Shown here in pieces: positions 9,392 through 20,215 of a stretch of DNA of 27,711 bases (the first letter of the stretch is position 1; every line of letters begins with the position of its first letter). Location: positions 1 to 27,711 of the forward strand of contig JAAAJB010000474.1 in assembly GCA_016098155.1 (NCBI GenBank), given 5' to 3'. Both the position numbers and the translations under genes were made by a program. The stretch comes from Actinomortierella ambigua. Taxonomy: Eukaryota > Mortierellomycota > Mortierellomycetes > Mortierellales > Mortierellaceae. The notes under the pieces were generated by a model. That model saw only the letters and a list, made by a program, of their open reading frames with translations. It was not told where the DNA came from and did not search any database.

Positions 9392-12300
9392 ATGAAGAAG
9401 TCAAAGGGCAGCGATACGTCGATAGACCTAGAACGCGTGGATGGGCCACCTTCTGCACTCACGTCAATGACACCAACACTCCCTAGTTACCTGGCCTCTT
9501 CCTCATCGACGCTCGGCTTAGCAGCAACGGTTCGACAATGGGTTCTGTCCTCGATGTTGATCCGAGTTCCTCTTCACTACCTGAAGCGCCGTGGTGTGGC
9601 TACGGTGCTGCTTGGTATGATCCTGTTCGCCTACCTGCACGAGTTCCTCCTTCGCCCATCCACTGATGTCGCTACCGGGTCATCATCGACTTCTTCGTCA
9701 TCGTCAACAGCCTCTCGCCTGCCGTATCACCACTCGTCCTCCGATCTTGATCCAGATGATGCGATGGATCAAGATAGCAGTAGTGATCGTGGTGGTAGTG
9801 GTGGTGGATGGTTCAGCGATCTCTTCAACTTTGGAAGCAACGAAAGAAGCAAAGGCGATCCAGAGATGGCCCATATCCTTGAGCGACCAGAACAAGGGGC
9901 AGGACCACTCAAGGGGGTCGATGAAGACGGCCTGGAGATTGTCGACGATGCCTACCTTGTGGAGCAGCACTCCAGTAGTGACCAAGCTGACACCGATCAA
10001 GGTCCGCTCCGCCATACCGTGACGCCATTCATCAATCTCAGCAACGACATTGTGATTCAGTATCCATTCTCGCAACAGCCCGTCTCGGCCGCGCGCCAGG
10101 CTGTCCTCGCTGAGCGGCAGCAGTTCATCCAGGCCATGATCCGACACGCCTGGACCGGGTATGTCCAGTCAGCGGCACCCAGCGATGAGCTCCGGTCAGT
10201 CACGGGGAAACCACAACATTTCGCCGGTGGTGGATACAATGGGTGGGCAGCGACGGCGGTGGACAGCATGGACACACTGCTGCTGGCTGGCCTCGACCAA
10301 GAGTATCAAGAGGCGCATCGGATCGTGCTCGATGCCGCTCAGGAACACCGGTGGACGGGTACAAGAACGCGAGAACAACAACAGCAACAACAACAGCAGC
10401 AGCCCCTGTCGACGGACCCTGACAATGAGGATCATGGAATCGCCGTCGCCGACACGATCAGCCTCTATCTTGGCGGCCTCCTGTCGTCGGCAGAGCTAGG
10501 ACAAGATCAAGAGTTGCTCGACGCAGCGAAGAAGGTCGCTCAGACTCTCCTAGTAGCGTTTAAGGGACCACAGAGCGGGCTTCCATCCTCGGTCCTCTTC
10601 AGGAAGTAAGGCTTTTTATTATGTTTTTTTTTTTTTTTTTTTTTTTTTCAAAAAAAAAATCCTAGGTGTACATTGGGCAAAAGGGGTTGTTCGTAGCACT
10701 GACAGTCTTTCTTCGTTCGCTGAACTTGACGCACACTCTTTGTTTTGATGACTGATCACGTTTAGTGGCACAACTCGGAGCAACCCGACGCTCCGTGGCA
10801 AGTCCTCGTTGGCAGAGACGGGTAGTTTCCAACTCGAGTTTCGTCATCTATCTCGGGTGACTGGAGATCAAGAGTTTACCAAGCTGGTAAGGGAAGGCAA
10901 GGCAATATGGTAGACAATTGTGCTGTGCCGGAAGGCATTTCATGGCGAGAATTTCTAATTCTATGATTTGGGGGGGGGGGGTTGATTTAACGGTCTTGAA
11001 AGGGTGATCGAAACATAGAATTCTTCATGAACATGCAGCCAAAAGTCCCTGGTCTGTTTCCTGCATACTTTGACGTTCGCAAGACTACTCCGAGTGAGTG
11101 ACATGGCAAAACAATCCAAACCTCGTAATGGATCAGTTCACTATCACTGTTCTGTACGCTAGCGCTGACACTGGGTCCTCCCCTCTCACGATCAAATGGT
11201 ACATAGAAGATTACGTCGCATCTTTTGGAAGTTTAAGCCATGGTTTCTACGAGGTAACACTTTTTTTTGCAGCGGAATGCATTTTGCCAAAGAGAAGGCA
11301 CTTTACACAGGAATTTTCGAGACTAACTTTCTTCCTCTGCTACTATTTCGAAGAACCTACTCAAGACATTTATGCTTACTGGCGATGTGCGATTCAAGGA
11401 TCTATGTAATGCACTGGCTGACTGAAATGTATAGGGGGAGTTGAGCGATGATAGCATGTACCAGGCGATGGGCTAACTTCCTTCTCCCCCCTGCCTTTCT
11501 CTCTTGATATTCAGATATCGCTGCCGTAGACGCCATGCATGCTAAGCTAATCAGCAGGGCGCATGACAAGGATGATCCATCGTTGGTACTTGGGATTTAT
11601 GACACCTACACAGACTCGCTTGTACCAAAGATGGACCATTTGGTAAGTACCCAACAATGCCAAAAATAGCTTGTGTTACACAGGCGTATGCATTTTCTAA
11701 AATTTTTTCCATTTCTACAAAAAAAAAAAAAACATGCACAGAGCTGTTGTGCACCTGGCATGCTAGCACTTGGAGCACGCGTCTTCGGTAGGACTAAGGA
11801 TATGGCCGTAGCGCGTGGACTAATAGAGACATGTTACGAAAGCTACGCCAAGTCGCCAACGGGTTTAGGCGCAGAGGAAATCGCATTCTTGGCGACGCCC
11901 TTTCAACAAGGCAAGGAGTTTGAGAGACCAAGTCCTCAAGAGTTTTATGTGTTGAGCGCAGGATATGAGCTCCGGCCTGGTAAGTAGAAGAAGAAGAAGA
12001 AGAAGATAATAATGGGCGAAAAAAATATCGTGTTCATGTGTTTTTCTGCTATACCGTTCGGCTAACATGCGAAAGATTATTGACATTTAGAAACAGTCGA
12101 GAGTTTGTTCGTTCTCTACCGCACTACAGGCAACGCCAAGTACCAGGTATGCTGCTGCAGGTTGACGGTACATGCGCATTATGTTTTACTTGGTGTAGTG
12201 AAGAGTGAGAGAACGCTTACCTCGATAAGACCGATCATCACGAACTCTTTGATAGGATTACGCGTGGAATATTGCCCAGGCCATTGAGAAGCAATGTAAG

Positions 12301-12618
12301 ACGTCGTACGGATACTCAACCCTAGTGAATGTAAAGGACAGCTCGGAAGGCATGTCAGATTATATGCCGAGGTACGGATGCGGTCACTTGCTACAAAGAT
12401 GCACCCTTTGACCTGTGAGTGTGAATGAATGGATGTACTTTTTTTTTGTTTACATCCCAGTATGCCTCATCCTAGACCTGTATTATTCTCTCGCATGCTT
12501 TAGCTACTTCCTCGCCGAAACCTTGAAGTATCTGTATTTGATATTCAGCTCGCCCGATAAAGCGTCGCTGGACAAGGTACTCTTCACGACTCAAGGCCAT
12601 CTGGTTCCCTATCATTAG
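9392..12618 (+). CDS. GH47 alpha-mannosidase homologue with altered active site (likely pseudoenzyme)
   Basis: Ten exons: 9392-10605, 10766-10886, 11003-11093, 11207-11253, 11354-11405, 11515-11642, 11742-11979, 12091-12146, 12256-12371 and 12504-12618, giving 725 residues. It is a type II membrane protein: short cytosolic tail, one transmembrane helix (about 68-84, VATVLLGMILFAYL), a Ser-rich stalk, then the GH47 domain (IRHAWTGYVQ, GWAATAVDSMDTLLLAGLDQEY, LYLGGLLSS, QPKVPGLFPAYF, GIYDTYTDSLVPKMDHL, LRPETVESLFVLYRTTG, YFLAETLKYLYLIFS). Normal members trim alpha-1,2-mannose from N-glycans in the ER/Golgi. Here the conserved Asp of the DS[FY]YE motif is His (SLSHGFYE, exon 4), the calcium-binding NTEAHP motif reads TTQGHL, the FExxIR motif reads ADTISL, and a poly-Gln insert precedes it. 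RPETVES and FLAET are intact. All exons still splice in frame. A catalytic role is doubtful. Exon 3 uses the weak acceptor AAAG at 11002, the least certain junction. Confidence 0.85.
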
Positions 12619-12841
12619 TGACTCATTCCATTCTCTTTTGTTTTTGCACAATTTGGAACTGCATCCTCACTTTTTTTTGGGGGGTGGGGTGCATTCATGC
12701 ATCACAGTCGAAAAGAGTTAGAACTTTACAAACAAAGAAACAAAATTTAGAAGGTACTCAACGAAGCAAATGGTATATGGCTTCATTGTATAGAAAGAAA
12801 AATAATGGCAGGGCAGCCTTTCTTTTTTTTGGTATTTTTGC
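12619..12841. other. Short convergent gap between the two GH47 genes
   Basis: 223 bp between the stop codons of the tail-to-tail mannosidase genes. It holds an octa-T/G run and A-rich stretches, but I see no consensus AATAAA on either strand and no inverted repeat. Confidence 0.4.
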
Positions 12842-15175
12842 TCACGTCCTCCTCAGTGGATGTGCCTCAGTATTGAGTACAAAGTCATCAAGCGAGATGA
12901 CGTCCGGTGTGGAGAACATCAGGTACAGGTACTTCATGGTCTCGGCGAGGAAGAAGCTCTCCATGTTGTTGTTGTGGGAGCCGAGCACGTTGACGTTGGA
13001 CAGGCCTGAGTAGGCAACCTTTGTGCGGCAGCTCTTCTCCAAGGCTTGGAAGATCTGCCATGCCTGTTCGGGGTATCGTTTGTCGCCTGTGAGGCGGTAC
13101 AGGACCCAGAGACTCTCCACGGTCTCTGGCCGCAAAATATACGATTCGTCGGACCAGCCACGCTCATAGAACGTGCCCGGCAGTTTGGGCTTGAAGAACT
13201 TGCCACTTGTGCCTGCTTTGCCGTCGAAGGCAATGATCTCGGGACCGACACCCGTTGCAGAGTAGTGGTACGACAAGTAGCAAGCCTCGGTCACTTGCCG
13301 TGCCAGCTCCAGGTCCTGAGGACGGTCAAAGTAGGCCGCACCCATAGCCAACGAACCGCCCATGAAACAGGTCAGGTGGTCCATGCTCGTCTGGATGTGC
13401 TTATTGGTGGAGTCGGCCCGGCCTATAATAGCGTAGTCCTTTGAACCATCCGCTGGCCGACTGACCAGGTAATCTGCCATAGAGTCCACTGAATCCTCGA
13501 CTATTGATTCGTTCAATAAAAATTAAGAGTTAGTTGGAATACATTGTAAATTTAGCTCAATACTAAAATTAAATGAGCAACTTACACATCTGTTTGAACA
13601 TGGGAGCTTTGCCATCCAGCAGGATCCATTCCTTGATCAGATACTACACGCGGATGGATGCAACGAACAGATGGTTAATTCTCCCTGATCTCTCTGGCAG
13701 TCTATAATTTTTTTTTTTTTTTTTTTTTTGCAACAAGCCTCATTTACCTCATAGTAGCTGTCTGTCATGCCTCCAACATGGCCACTGTATTGCGAGTAGT
13801 GCTTGGATGTAGGGCTGACAATTTGCGGGAAAATTCCTTTGATATCCGATGTTTGATTGCTGAGGATGTCAATGATTCTACGGGCCTATTATGGCGAATG
13901 TTGGATCAACGTGGGGTAAATTAGAACTCACTATGTCCAGAGGGATGTTTCGTGCAATTGCTCTTCTTCGTCCTCTCTCCTTGGGGCAAACTGATTAGTT
14001 TGCTACCTTCCCCCCGTCCCCTGAGACAAGGTGACAGGGGTACGGTGTGTGTGGGCTGAGGGGGCTCCACACTAGTGTTGCCTGCCAATTTCTCTTACCT
14101 TATTGTCGTACACGGGATTGCCTGATAACATGGAAAGCCTCGTAAACTCGAGTTGGATGGAGCCAACCTCTGCCAGCACAAAGCTGTTAGAGACGGGTTG
14201 ATGTGCAATATTTACACTGAAGCGGCTGGCAGGGAATTCACTGTGCTTGAACGCATTGAGCAAGACCTGGCCGAGCTCCCCAGCTTTGTCCAGCAGCACC
14301 TTCTCGCCACTGAGGTCGTACGCACTGAGCAAGCCGCCCAGGTACCGGATCACCGTCTCAAAGAACTGAAGATGTGCATTAGGATTCTTGGTCATGTCAA
14401 ACTTTATCTTAACCCATTGCAGGGCCTCGTCAAACTCGGTGTTCAGGCCCATGATCAGCAATGTGTCCAAACTGTCGATCATGGTCGCTCCCCATCCGCC
14501 AAAGTTGTCCTTGGGCATGCCCGTCACGGGGTAAACCTCGTCATGACCCCAAGCATGTTGCTTGTAACCGTTCCATGCATGCAAAAAGCCTTCGCGCACT
14601 GCCTTGCGACGCATCTCACGGGTAGCCCGCTCAGACTCGGTTTCGGCCTGGAACACATGTTGGATCTTCTTGAGCGTCGACCGTGTGCCCTTGCCGCGCA
14701 CTCGCTCCCATCGATCGCGGGCTGTGGGTGGATCGTCTGGGTGCGCCTCAAACAGCGGGTAGACAAATCGACCGGATGATGATGGTTCTTTGACATCCTT
14801 TGGTGGCCGCTCCAGGCCGTCAGAAGGCGCAGAGGCGCCCGCTGGTACTGTTGCTGGTACTGTTGCTTCGCTATCGCTGCTCTGAGTGCCAACGTACGTC
14901 CACAGGACGAGGGCGCCCAGTGCGAAGCCGGTGATGGAGATAATCTGGCGGAAAGTGATGCTATACCGTCCGCGGACCATGGTCGATGGATTGCGCCGGT
15001 ACAGTCGCGTTATCCTCGCAAGCAGGCCACTTGAGACCCTGCGCCTGTCCTTGAGGCCTGAGCTGTCGTCTCGATAGGCGAGAAACGACCCTGTTTCGGG
15101 GAGAGAGAAAGACTCGGGCGAGTCAATGCCCTTCTCGAGATCTACGGCCATTTGGTCATTGGATCGTGATGTCAT
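12842..15175 (-). CDS. GH47 mannosyl-oligosaccharide alpha-1,2-mannosidase
   Basis: Minus-strand exons 15175-14099, 13885-13748, 13643-13586 and 13500-12842 give 643 residues. The first ATG in frame is at 15175. A 77-residue cytosolic tail leads to one membrane helix (about 78-95, IISITGFALGALVLWTYV), a Pro/Ser stalk and a complete class I mannosidase domain: FLHAWNGYKQHAWGHDEV, FGGWGATMIDSLDTLLIMGL, FFETVIRYLGGLLSAYDL, GMTDSYYE|YLIKEW, MDHLTCFMGGSLAMGA, LRPETVESLWVLYRLTGD, MESFFLAETMKYLYLMFS and VLNTEAHPL near the C-terminus. All acidic motif residues and the calcium-site Thr are present, so an active, calcium-dependent enzyme that trims Man9/Man8 glycans in the ER or Golgi is expected. Its three introns sit at positions also used by the plus-strand GH47 gene. 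The C-terminus is only three residues beyond NTEAHPL. Whether it is ER Mns1-like or Golgi-type cannot be told from sequence alone. Confidence 0.93.
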
Positions 15176-15813
15176 CTCGGACGTCCTATGCAAGTAATGC
15201 TAATGCCAATGGAGGAGGGAGGAGGGAGGAGGTGAGAGATGCTGGTGAAAGGTGGAGGAGGGGGGGGCACAAAGGTGCGGGAAGAAGTGATATATAGTAG
15301 GTCCAGGGGGCAAAAATGAAGAGGAGGGGGAGGGAAGGAAACAGTTTTTTGGAATCTGGTGGCACTCGCTTCTTTTTTTTTTTTTGAACCCCTTCCCAAG
15401 TTGCGTCTCCTTCTTCCTCCTTCCTCCCTTCCTTCTTCCTTCTTTGCTCCCTTTTCCTCTTGTAATCAAGTACAGTTACTAGCTCCTTGAAACCCATGCT
15501 TAGCCCTGGTGGCGGCACCCCAAGTCTCTTTTTTCGTAAGGCTGGGTCACTTTGTAAGACAATCATGATCAGGAACACAGAATTCGCTTTGCTGTTGACA
15601 GTACTGTACTTTGTTCCAGCAGTAACCTTATTTCGTCCCATTGGACTTATCCTATATAGCCTTATGAACGTAGATGCATGGGATTGGCCTGCTCCAGTTT
15701 AGGTGGACAGAAGTACGACGCAATCCCCACATCGACAGACAAACAACATACGTCTAACGGTCAACGTTTACAAGACGTTTTAATTTCTCACCATTTGCTT
15801 AGTTTAGTTATGT
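15176..15813. other. Intergenic between the GH47 gene and the TXNL1-like gene
   Basis: 638 bp. The part next to the mannosidase ATG (15200-15470) is strongly purine-rich on the plus strand, then pyrimidine-rich from 15371 to 15465 with T13, TTCCTCC-type repeats; in transcript sense of the minus gene this is CT-rich leader followed by GA-rich promoter sequence. The open frames here are low-complexity and not credible genes. The left-hand 100 bp before 15813 is the 3' end of the TXNL1-like gene. Confidence 0.5.
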
Positions 15814-17513
15814 CTAGTGATCATGCTCAACCTTCTTGAGTGCCGACATGTCAGTGCCATCCAAAGAACTGCCGATAAAGACCAGCTCTTGGATCTGTGT
15901 CGTCTCTTCATCCTCCTGGTTATCGACCACAAAGATAGTGATGCTCGACACGCTCTGGAACTTGACAAACCGCAGCGACACAAGGCCACCGTTCTCCTTG
16001 TAGTCTTTCTCAGCCAGCTCAAGAATTTGTGTCTCCTTCACGCTGTCCGCATCATCAAAGCCCATCGTCACTCGGTTGGCATACAGCTTGATCGTCTTGG
16101 GAGCATGGGCTAGTATTTTTTTAGTTACACCAATAATCAGAGAGGAACATCCCATTAGATTTTGTTTCTCATTTCTGAATTTTAGCAGAGATGAGACATG
16201 AGGCATTGAAAAGGTTAACACCTACCAAAGTCCTTGGGGACAATCTTGAGGGAATGCAGCTTCACAGCCTGGTTAAAGGGCACCGTAATAAGGAGCTGCT
16301 CATCCACATCGCTCTCGAGGAAACTCTCGTCCTTCTTGAGGGCGTTGCGCACATTGTTCTCGTGCTGCTCGTTCAAACACGACACTTGGCTGAGCGTGAT
16401 TTGTTCCGCGAGATCAGAATGGCCTGCCACCAGCGGTGGTGTGCTGCCGTTGTTAGATCCCGATCCCGATCCAGAGCCGCTTGCATCATTGTCCTCTGCG
16501 GGTCCCTGGTGCTGCTTCACGAGACTCTGCAGCTGAGAAGGGTTCGCTCCGCGCATCTCGGCGATTTTGTTGGAGTTTTTGAAGAAGTGGAAGGTCGGCC
16601 TAGTCAAAAAAGAAAAATTACCACAAAAAAAAGTCGCCGATCCAAATCAGCATCGCCGAATTGTAAAGTAAAACGCTCCTACATCAACAAGGGCTATCGA
16701 AAAAAAAGAGAGAGGAGGTTACATGGCGCTAACACCGGCAGCAGAAGCAACGTCCTATGTGGGTGTCGTTTGTTGACAAGTAGGTGGAGGATAGGTGGGA
16801 AAAAAGGCAACAAAACAGTGTATTAGAAATGAGTAGTTCTTTCTCCTGTATGTCACAAATGTATCTTGACTATCATGATGTACCTGAACTTCGTCGACAT
16901 CGACCTGATAAATGTAAAATCAAGAACGAGCGCGAGCGTTAAACACATATTGACTTTTACACACCCATCATCGCACTACAAAGAATCCTTTGTGCTGATC
17001 TTACCGACAAGAAGGTGACATGCTTATACTCGTTCGACAGCTTCTCAAAGACAGGCTTGATCATCCTGCATGGACCACACCAGGCCTGAATTCAAAGAAA
17101 CAAAGAAAAGCAAACACAGTGAAGACAATCGACAGAGAGGTGCAGAAGGCGGAAATTTAGCACAGACGTAGAGGGGTTGCCGACTCGCTTCCATACACTT
17201 GGGCACAATCAAAGAACACCTACAGCGGTAAAGTCTACGACAACCTACGTGTCGAACGATTTCAGAGAGAAAGAGAGAGAGATAGCAATTGGAGATGAAG
17301 CCAGGGCAACAGGGGTAGAGTCAGTATTGTTCTCTGCCTTTTTGACGGAGATTCACGTTTTTGCAGTTGAACCCTGATGGTGGCAATTTCGCCAAGGTTG
17401 TCATTCTTGCTATTTCTTCATGGCGATTGTTGTTGTTTTACCAGGCGTGTTGCTCCGGCCGCTGCTAATGCTCCCTGGTACTCTTGAGACGAATGAATGT
17501 GAGTGACGGGCAT
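15814..17513 (-). CDS. Thioredoxin-PITH domain protein, TXNL1 family
   Basis: Seven minus-strand exons, 17513-17442, 17244-17224, 17085-17005, 16904-16884, 16754-16723, 16599-16226 and 16109-15814, give 298 residues (human TXNL1 has 289). Residues 1-107 form a thioredoxin domain: [20 protein letters not shown], strand VVVDFTA, active site [23 protein letters not shown], and [12 protein letters not shown] with the cis-Pro. A Gly/Ser-rich linker follows, then the PITH domain ([13 protein letters not shown] region, [47 protein letters not shown]). TXNL1 proteins are redox-active and bind the 26S proteasome lid through PITH. The CGPC pair is intact, so reductase activity is expected. Introns 1-4 cut the thioredoxin domain into tiny exons, two of exactly 21 nt; each junction restores the family sequence. 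It is head-to-tail with the CRIB gene upstream, 352 bp away. Confidence 0.92.
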
Positions 17514-17865
17514 GGCTAGAAGGATGTCTGTGGTGAAAGCGTGAGCGAGTGGCAAGTAAGAGATGGGGGGGGGGGAACAATAAGAGAACACGCAAGGTTG
17601 TGTGGCTTGCAATCACGCCCGTAACTGCAAGGATTGCTGACGCGTTTTTTTTTTGGTGGACAGGGACACTCATTTATTGAGGACATTATGGGGTGGGTAA
17701 CAGTGAAGGGGGGTGGATAATGGCACGCAGAGGTATAGTACATCATTCCTGCGCTTTCCTTGTGCTCTTCTCCGGAACAGCACGAAAGGCACCAAAAAAC
17801 AAAAAAAAAGAAAAAAACGTTGAAGGAATGGCTAGCAACGTTCAAGGGTATTTGATCTGGTGTGG
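17514..17865. other. Intergenic between the TXNL1-like gene and the CRIB gene
   Basis: 352 bp. It contains the promoter/leader of the TXNL1-like gene and the 3' end of the CRIB gene, including a minus-strand AATAAA at 17678-17673. A G10-type run at 17565-17576 and T9 at 17645-17654 are simple homopolymers. No gene seen. Confidence 0.5.
17673..17678 (-). terminator. Possible polyadenylation signal of the CRIB gene
   Basis: AATAAA on the minus strand, about 190 bases after the CRIB gene stop codon and 160 bases before the next ATG on the same strand. Position and consensus fit a cleavage signal; use is inferred. Confidence 0.4.
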
Positions 17866-19198
17866 TCAGTGAGCCGCCACAGCGCCTGGTCCCATACCAT
17901 AGCGCTCGACAGGAGGTGGCTATAAAGACATACGAAAACGAAGAGTTTTTGGTTAGAGGGTTTGCACGCGATCAACAACCGCCGCGACCCCAACTTTAGG
18001 GGGGGGGGGGTCACACATCACAAGGAGTGATAGACTTCAAGAATAGGTTTGCAACAAGTCAGAAATAGGGGCTACGAGATGAGCAGCTGAGTAAAAAAAA
18101 ACATCAACGACGTACCCCAGTCATGAAAGATGACGCCTCTCGGCCGTCATCTCGCTGCACAGGGACGGTCTTGAGGGCCGGCATGGGCGTGTCGAGGTCC
18201 AGTCGCAGACAGGCTGCGACCTCCATCATCTGCGACTTGATCCTATCGGGCTGTTGGTGTCAATGGAAACCAGGACAGGTGTACATTCTGTTAGATCCTC
18301 ACCTAAGGGAATCAACCAAGGATTTATTTTCGGTGATGATAATGGTGGTGGTGGTGGTGGTGATGATGATGATGATGATTGATGGCGGTGGAGAGGGGGA
18401 TGGGGAGGGGGGGCAATATGCACGACTTACATCGATCCTGCCACTTCGGACTTCACCTGCACCGATGTGGCCCGTATGCTAACAGGTTTGGAAATAAATT
18501 CAAAAACGGACGTGAGTAAAAAGTAGGCTCTGGACTCACGAGAAAGTCATCTCGAAAAGTAGGCGCCCTTATCCCTTCCGCATGCAGCGCATGTCTTATT
18601 CGACAGGTAGAGAGAGCTGGGGAGGGGAGGAGGAACGGGGGAAGGGGTACACAAAGTTGGGTGAATGTCTCTGTCCTGAATGCAAAAGTTTGTTGCGCTT
18701 GGCTGATCCAAGCCAGGTTTGTCTTGTGTTCACCACACTAGACCCCTCTCCCTTACATATACCACCCCTTTTCGGCCCTCGTCCTGCATGTGGTCATTCA
18801 CTCCACACTACTATGCCCAGCAGAGCACCAAAATATCAACAGTGTGGCCAAAAGGAAATGTCCACCAAGCATACCCTAAAGTCGGATGGTAGACTGATGA
18901 GATTCTTGGTGATCTTCGGACGACCAGCGGCTCCTTTCTTGGGGTCAACCTTGAAGAAGATCTTAATCTTGAACTTCTTGGGCGGCTCCTTGGCTGCCGC
19001 TGAGGGCCTTCGTCCACCCCTGTTGTTGTTGTTGTTGTTGCTGCTGCTCGCGCTGTTATTGACGCCATACCGTGAAGGAGGACTGCTGGGGCCGCTGTGA
19101 TGCTGGGATGAGTTCCGCATGGGTGTATCGGGTCCAATACCCTGCCACTTGGGGTCCGTGGACTTGGACCGCTTGACTTTGGAAGGTTGAGCGCCCAT
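17866..19198 (-). CDS. Small CRIB-domain protein, putative lipid-anchored Cdc42/Rac effector
   Basis: Four minus-strand exons, 19198-18875, 18478-18431, 18250-18116 and 17919-17866, all phase 0, give 186 residues. The N-terminus MGAQPSKVKRSKS fits the N-myristoylation pattern G-x-x-x-S-K, followed by a basic patch that would add membrane affinity. A Ser/Asn-rich disordered stretch with an Asn run (about 48-58) follows, then a Lys-rich strand (KKFKIKIFFKVD) and the CRIB motif ISLPSDFRHTGHIGAGE (about 102-118), split by intron 1 exactly at R|H. CRIB motifs bind GTP-loaded Cdc42 or Rac. No kinase, WH1 or other catalytic domain follows; the tail has an acidic helix and ends PPPVERYGMGPGAVAAH. The CRIB followed by G-x-G-E and the small size recall animal CDC42 small effectors (CDC42SE/SPEC) more than PAK kinases. 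If intron 3 is retained the protein ends three codons past exon 3 (VRR). A polarity role is inferred. Confidence 0.75.
18343..18378 (+). repeat. Compound trinucleotide microsatellite (TGG)6(TGA)6 in CRIB-gene intron 2
   Basis: Six TGG units followed directly by six TGA units, inside the 180-nt intron 18251-18430 on the minus strand, where it reads TCA/CCA repeats upstream of the acceptor. It lies wholly in the intron, so length changes would not alter the protein. Confidence 0.85.
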
Positions 19199-20215
19199 GA
19201 TTGAGTGAGGATGTCGTCTGTAAAATGCTATGTGGTGTTGGTCGTTGTGCAACGGAAATGCTGATTGAAGCTGCTCGGCGTTAAAAGAGATCCCCAGGAA
19301 AGTTGTGGACGGAGAGTGTACGGTGTCAGTGGAGGGGAATAGACAAGAAGGAGTGAATGGGTTGTGAGGGAGAAAGAAGGAGAGGAAAGGAGGGCAATAT
19401 GGAGAAGAGGCAAAGGAAACAAAGCTCTGGTACAAAATGGATCTTTCAGGGCAAATAAAATGTGTTCGTTACAGAAATTTGGTTTGGGGGAGGGGAAGTA
19501 GCACAGGTTTGTGGACAACGGAGAAGTACTGGTTGAGGGTTGAATGGGATGCTCGCTTCCAGCTGAGTTTGGGGTCGTCACAGAAAAAAATAGGGAGGGG
19601 AGACAAAGAACAAAAGGTATGAGGTGTGAAGAAGGCGAAAGAAAGAAGAGTTGACAATGCTCAAAGAGCAAATTGCTTTCAGGCCTCGGTAGACAGCTCA
19701 GGCTTAGAAACTCAGCTGTACCATGCAAAAAAAGCTGGCCACAATGCACTCCAAGTCAGAGAGGGGGAAGTCGGTGGTCATGTTGCCAAGATGCTTGCAT
19801 CCACAGCAGCGTGATCAGTCAAACACTCAATAAAAATAGGGGTGAGGGGAATAGGTGTGCCTTCCCTACGAATACCTTCTTGCCCAGCAATGACACTCAG
19901 CCCAGATCACAGGTAGTCCACAGAGTGTGTCATTCGCACTTACCTTGCCTTGCGCCTGTGGATCTATGGGGAAGACGAGAGAGCGGAAAAGGGATAAAAG
20001 TGGATGAAGGGCGGAAAGTGAGAGTTGTCATAAAAATGTTCAGAAAACCGTTGGGATGCGTGGTACCAACTCGAAATTGTATCCCCTCGTTCAGATCAGA
20101 ACAGCCAGACCAGCGAGTAGTATCTTCATGCACGAGGGGCTAACATCACGAGGTCGCTGCCGAACCATTTATTATCTACGTTATACGGGTCTAAGGCGGG
20201 GCGGGTTTTCGTTGC
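19199..20215. other. Intergenic between ATG1 and the CRIB gene
   Basis: About 1 kb. On the minus strand the first 250 bases upstream of the CRIB ATG are very CT-rich, consistent with promoter and leader; open frames there are made of Ser/Leu/Pro-rich low complexity and are not credible. The right end holds the ATG1 3' untranslated region with AATAAA at 20173-20168. The middle (19650-20100) shows no recognisable gene or RNA. Confidence 0.45.
20168..20173 (-). terminator. Polyadenylation signal AATAAA of ATG1
   Basis: Minus-strand AATAAA starting 43 bases after the ATG1 stop codon (20218-20216). Consensus and spacing fit; use is inferred. Confidence 0.45.

Noticed and set aside
11034..11037. 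Use of TAG just before AATTCTTCATG as the exon 3 acceptor in the plus-strand GH47 gene
   Set aside because: The phase does not fit the previous exon; the acceptor ending at 11002 keeps the frame and adds GDRNIEFFMNMQ.
15186..15641. 151-codon minus-strand open frame upstream of the GH47 gene
   Set aside because: Lys/Arg/Glu and Pro/Ser/Leu runs from the purine/pyrimidine tracts of the leader; not protein-like.
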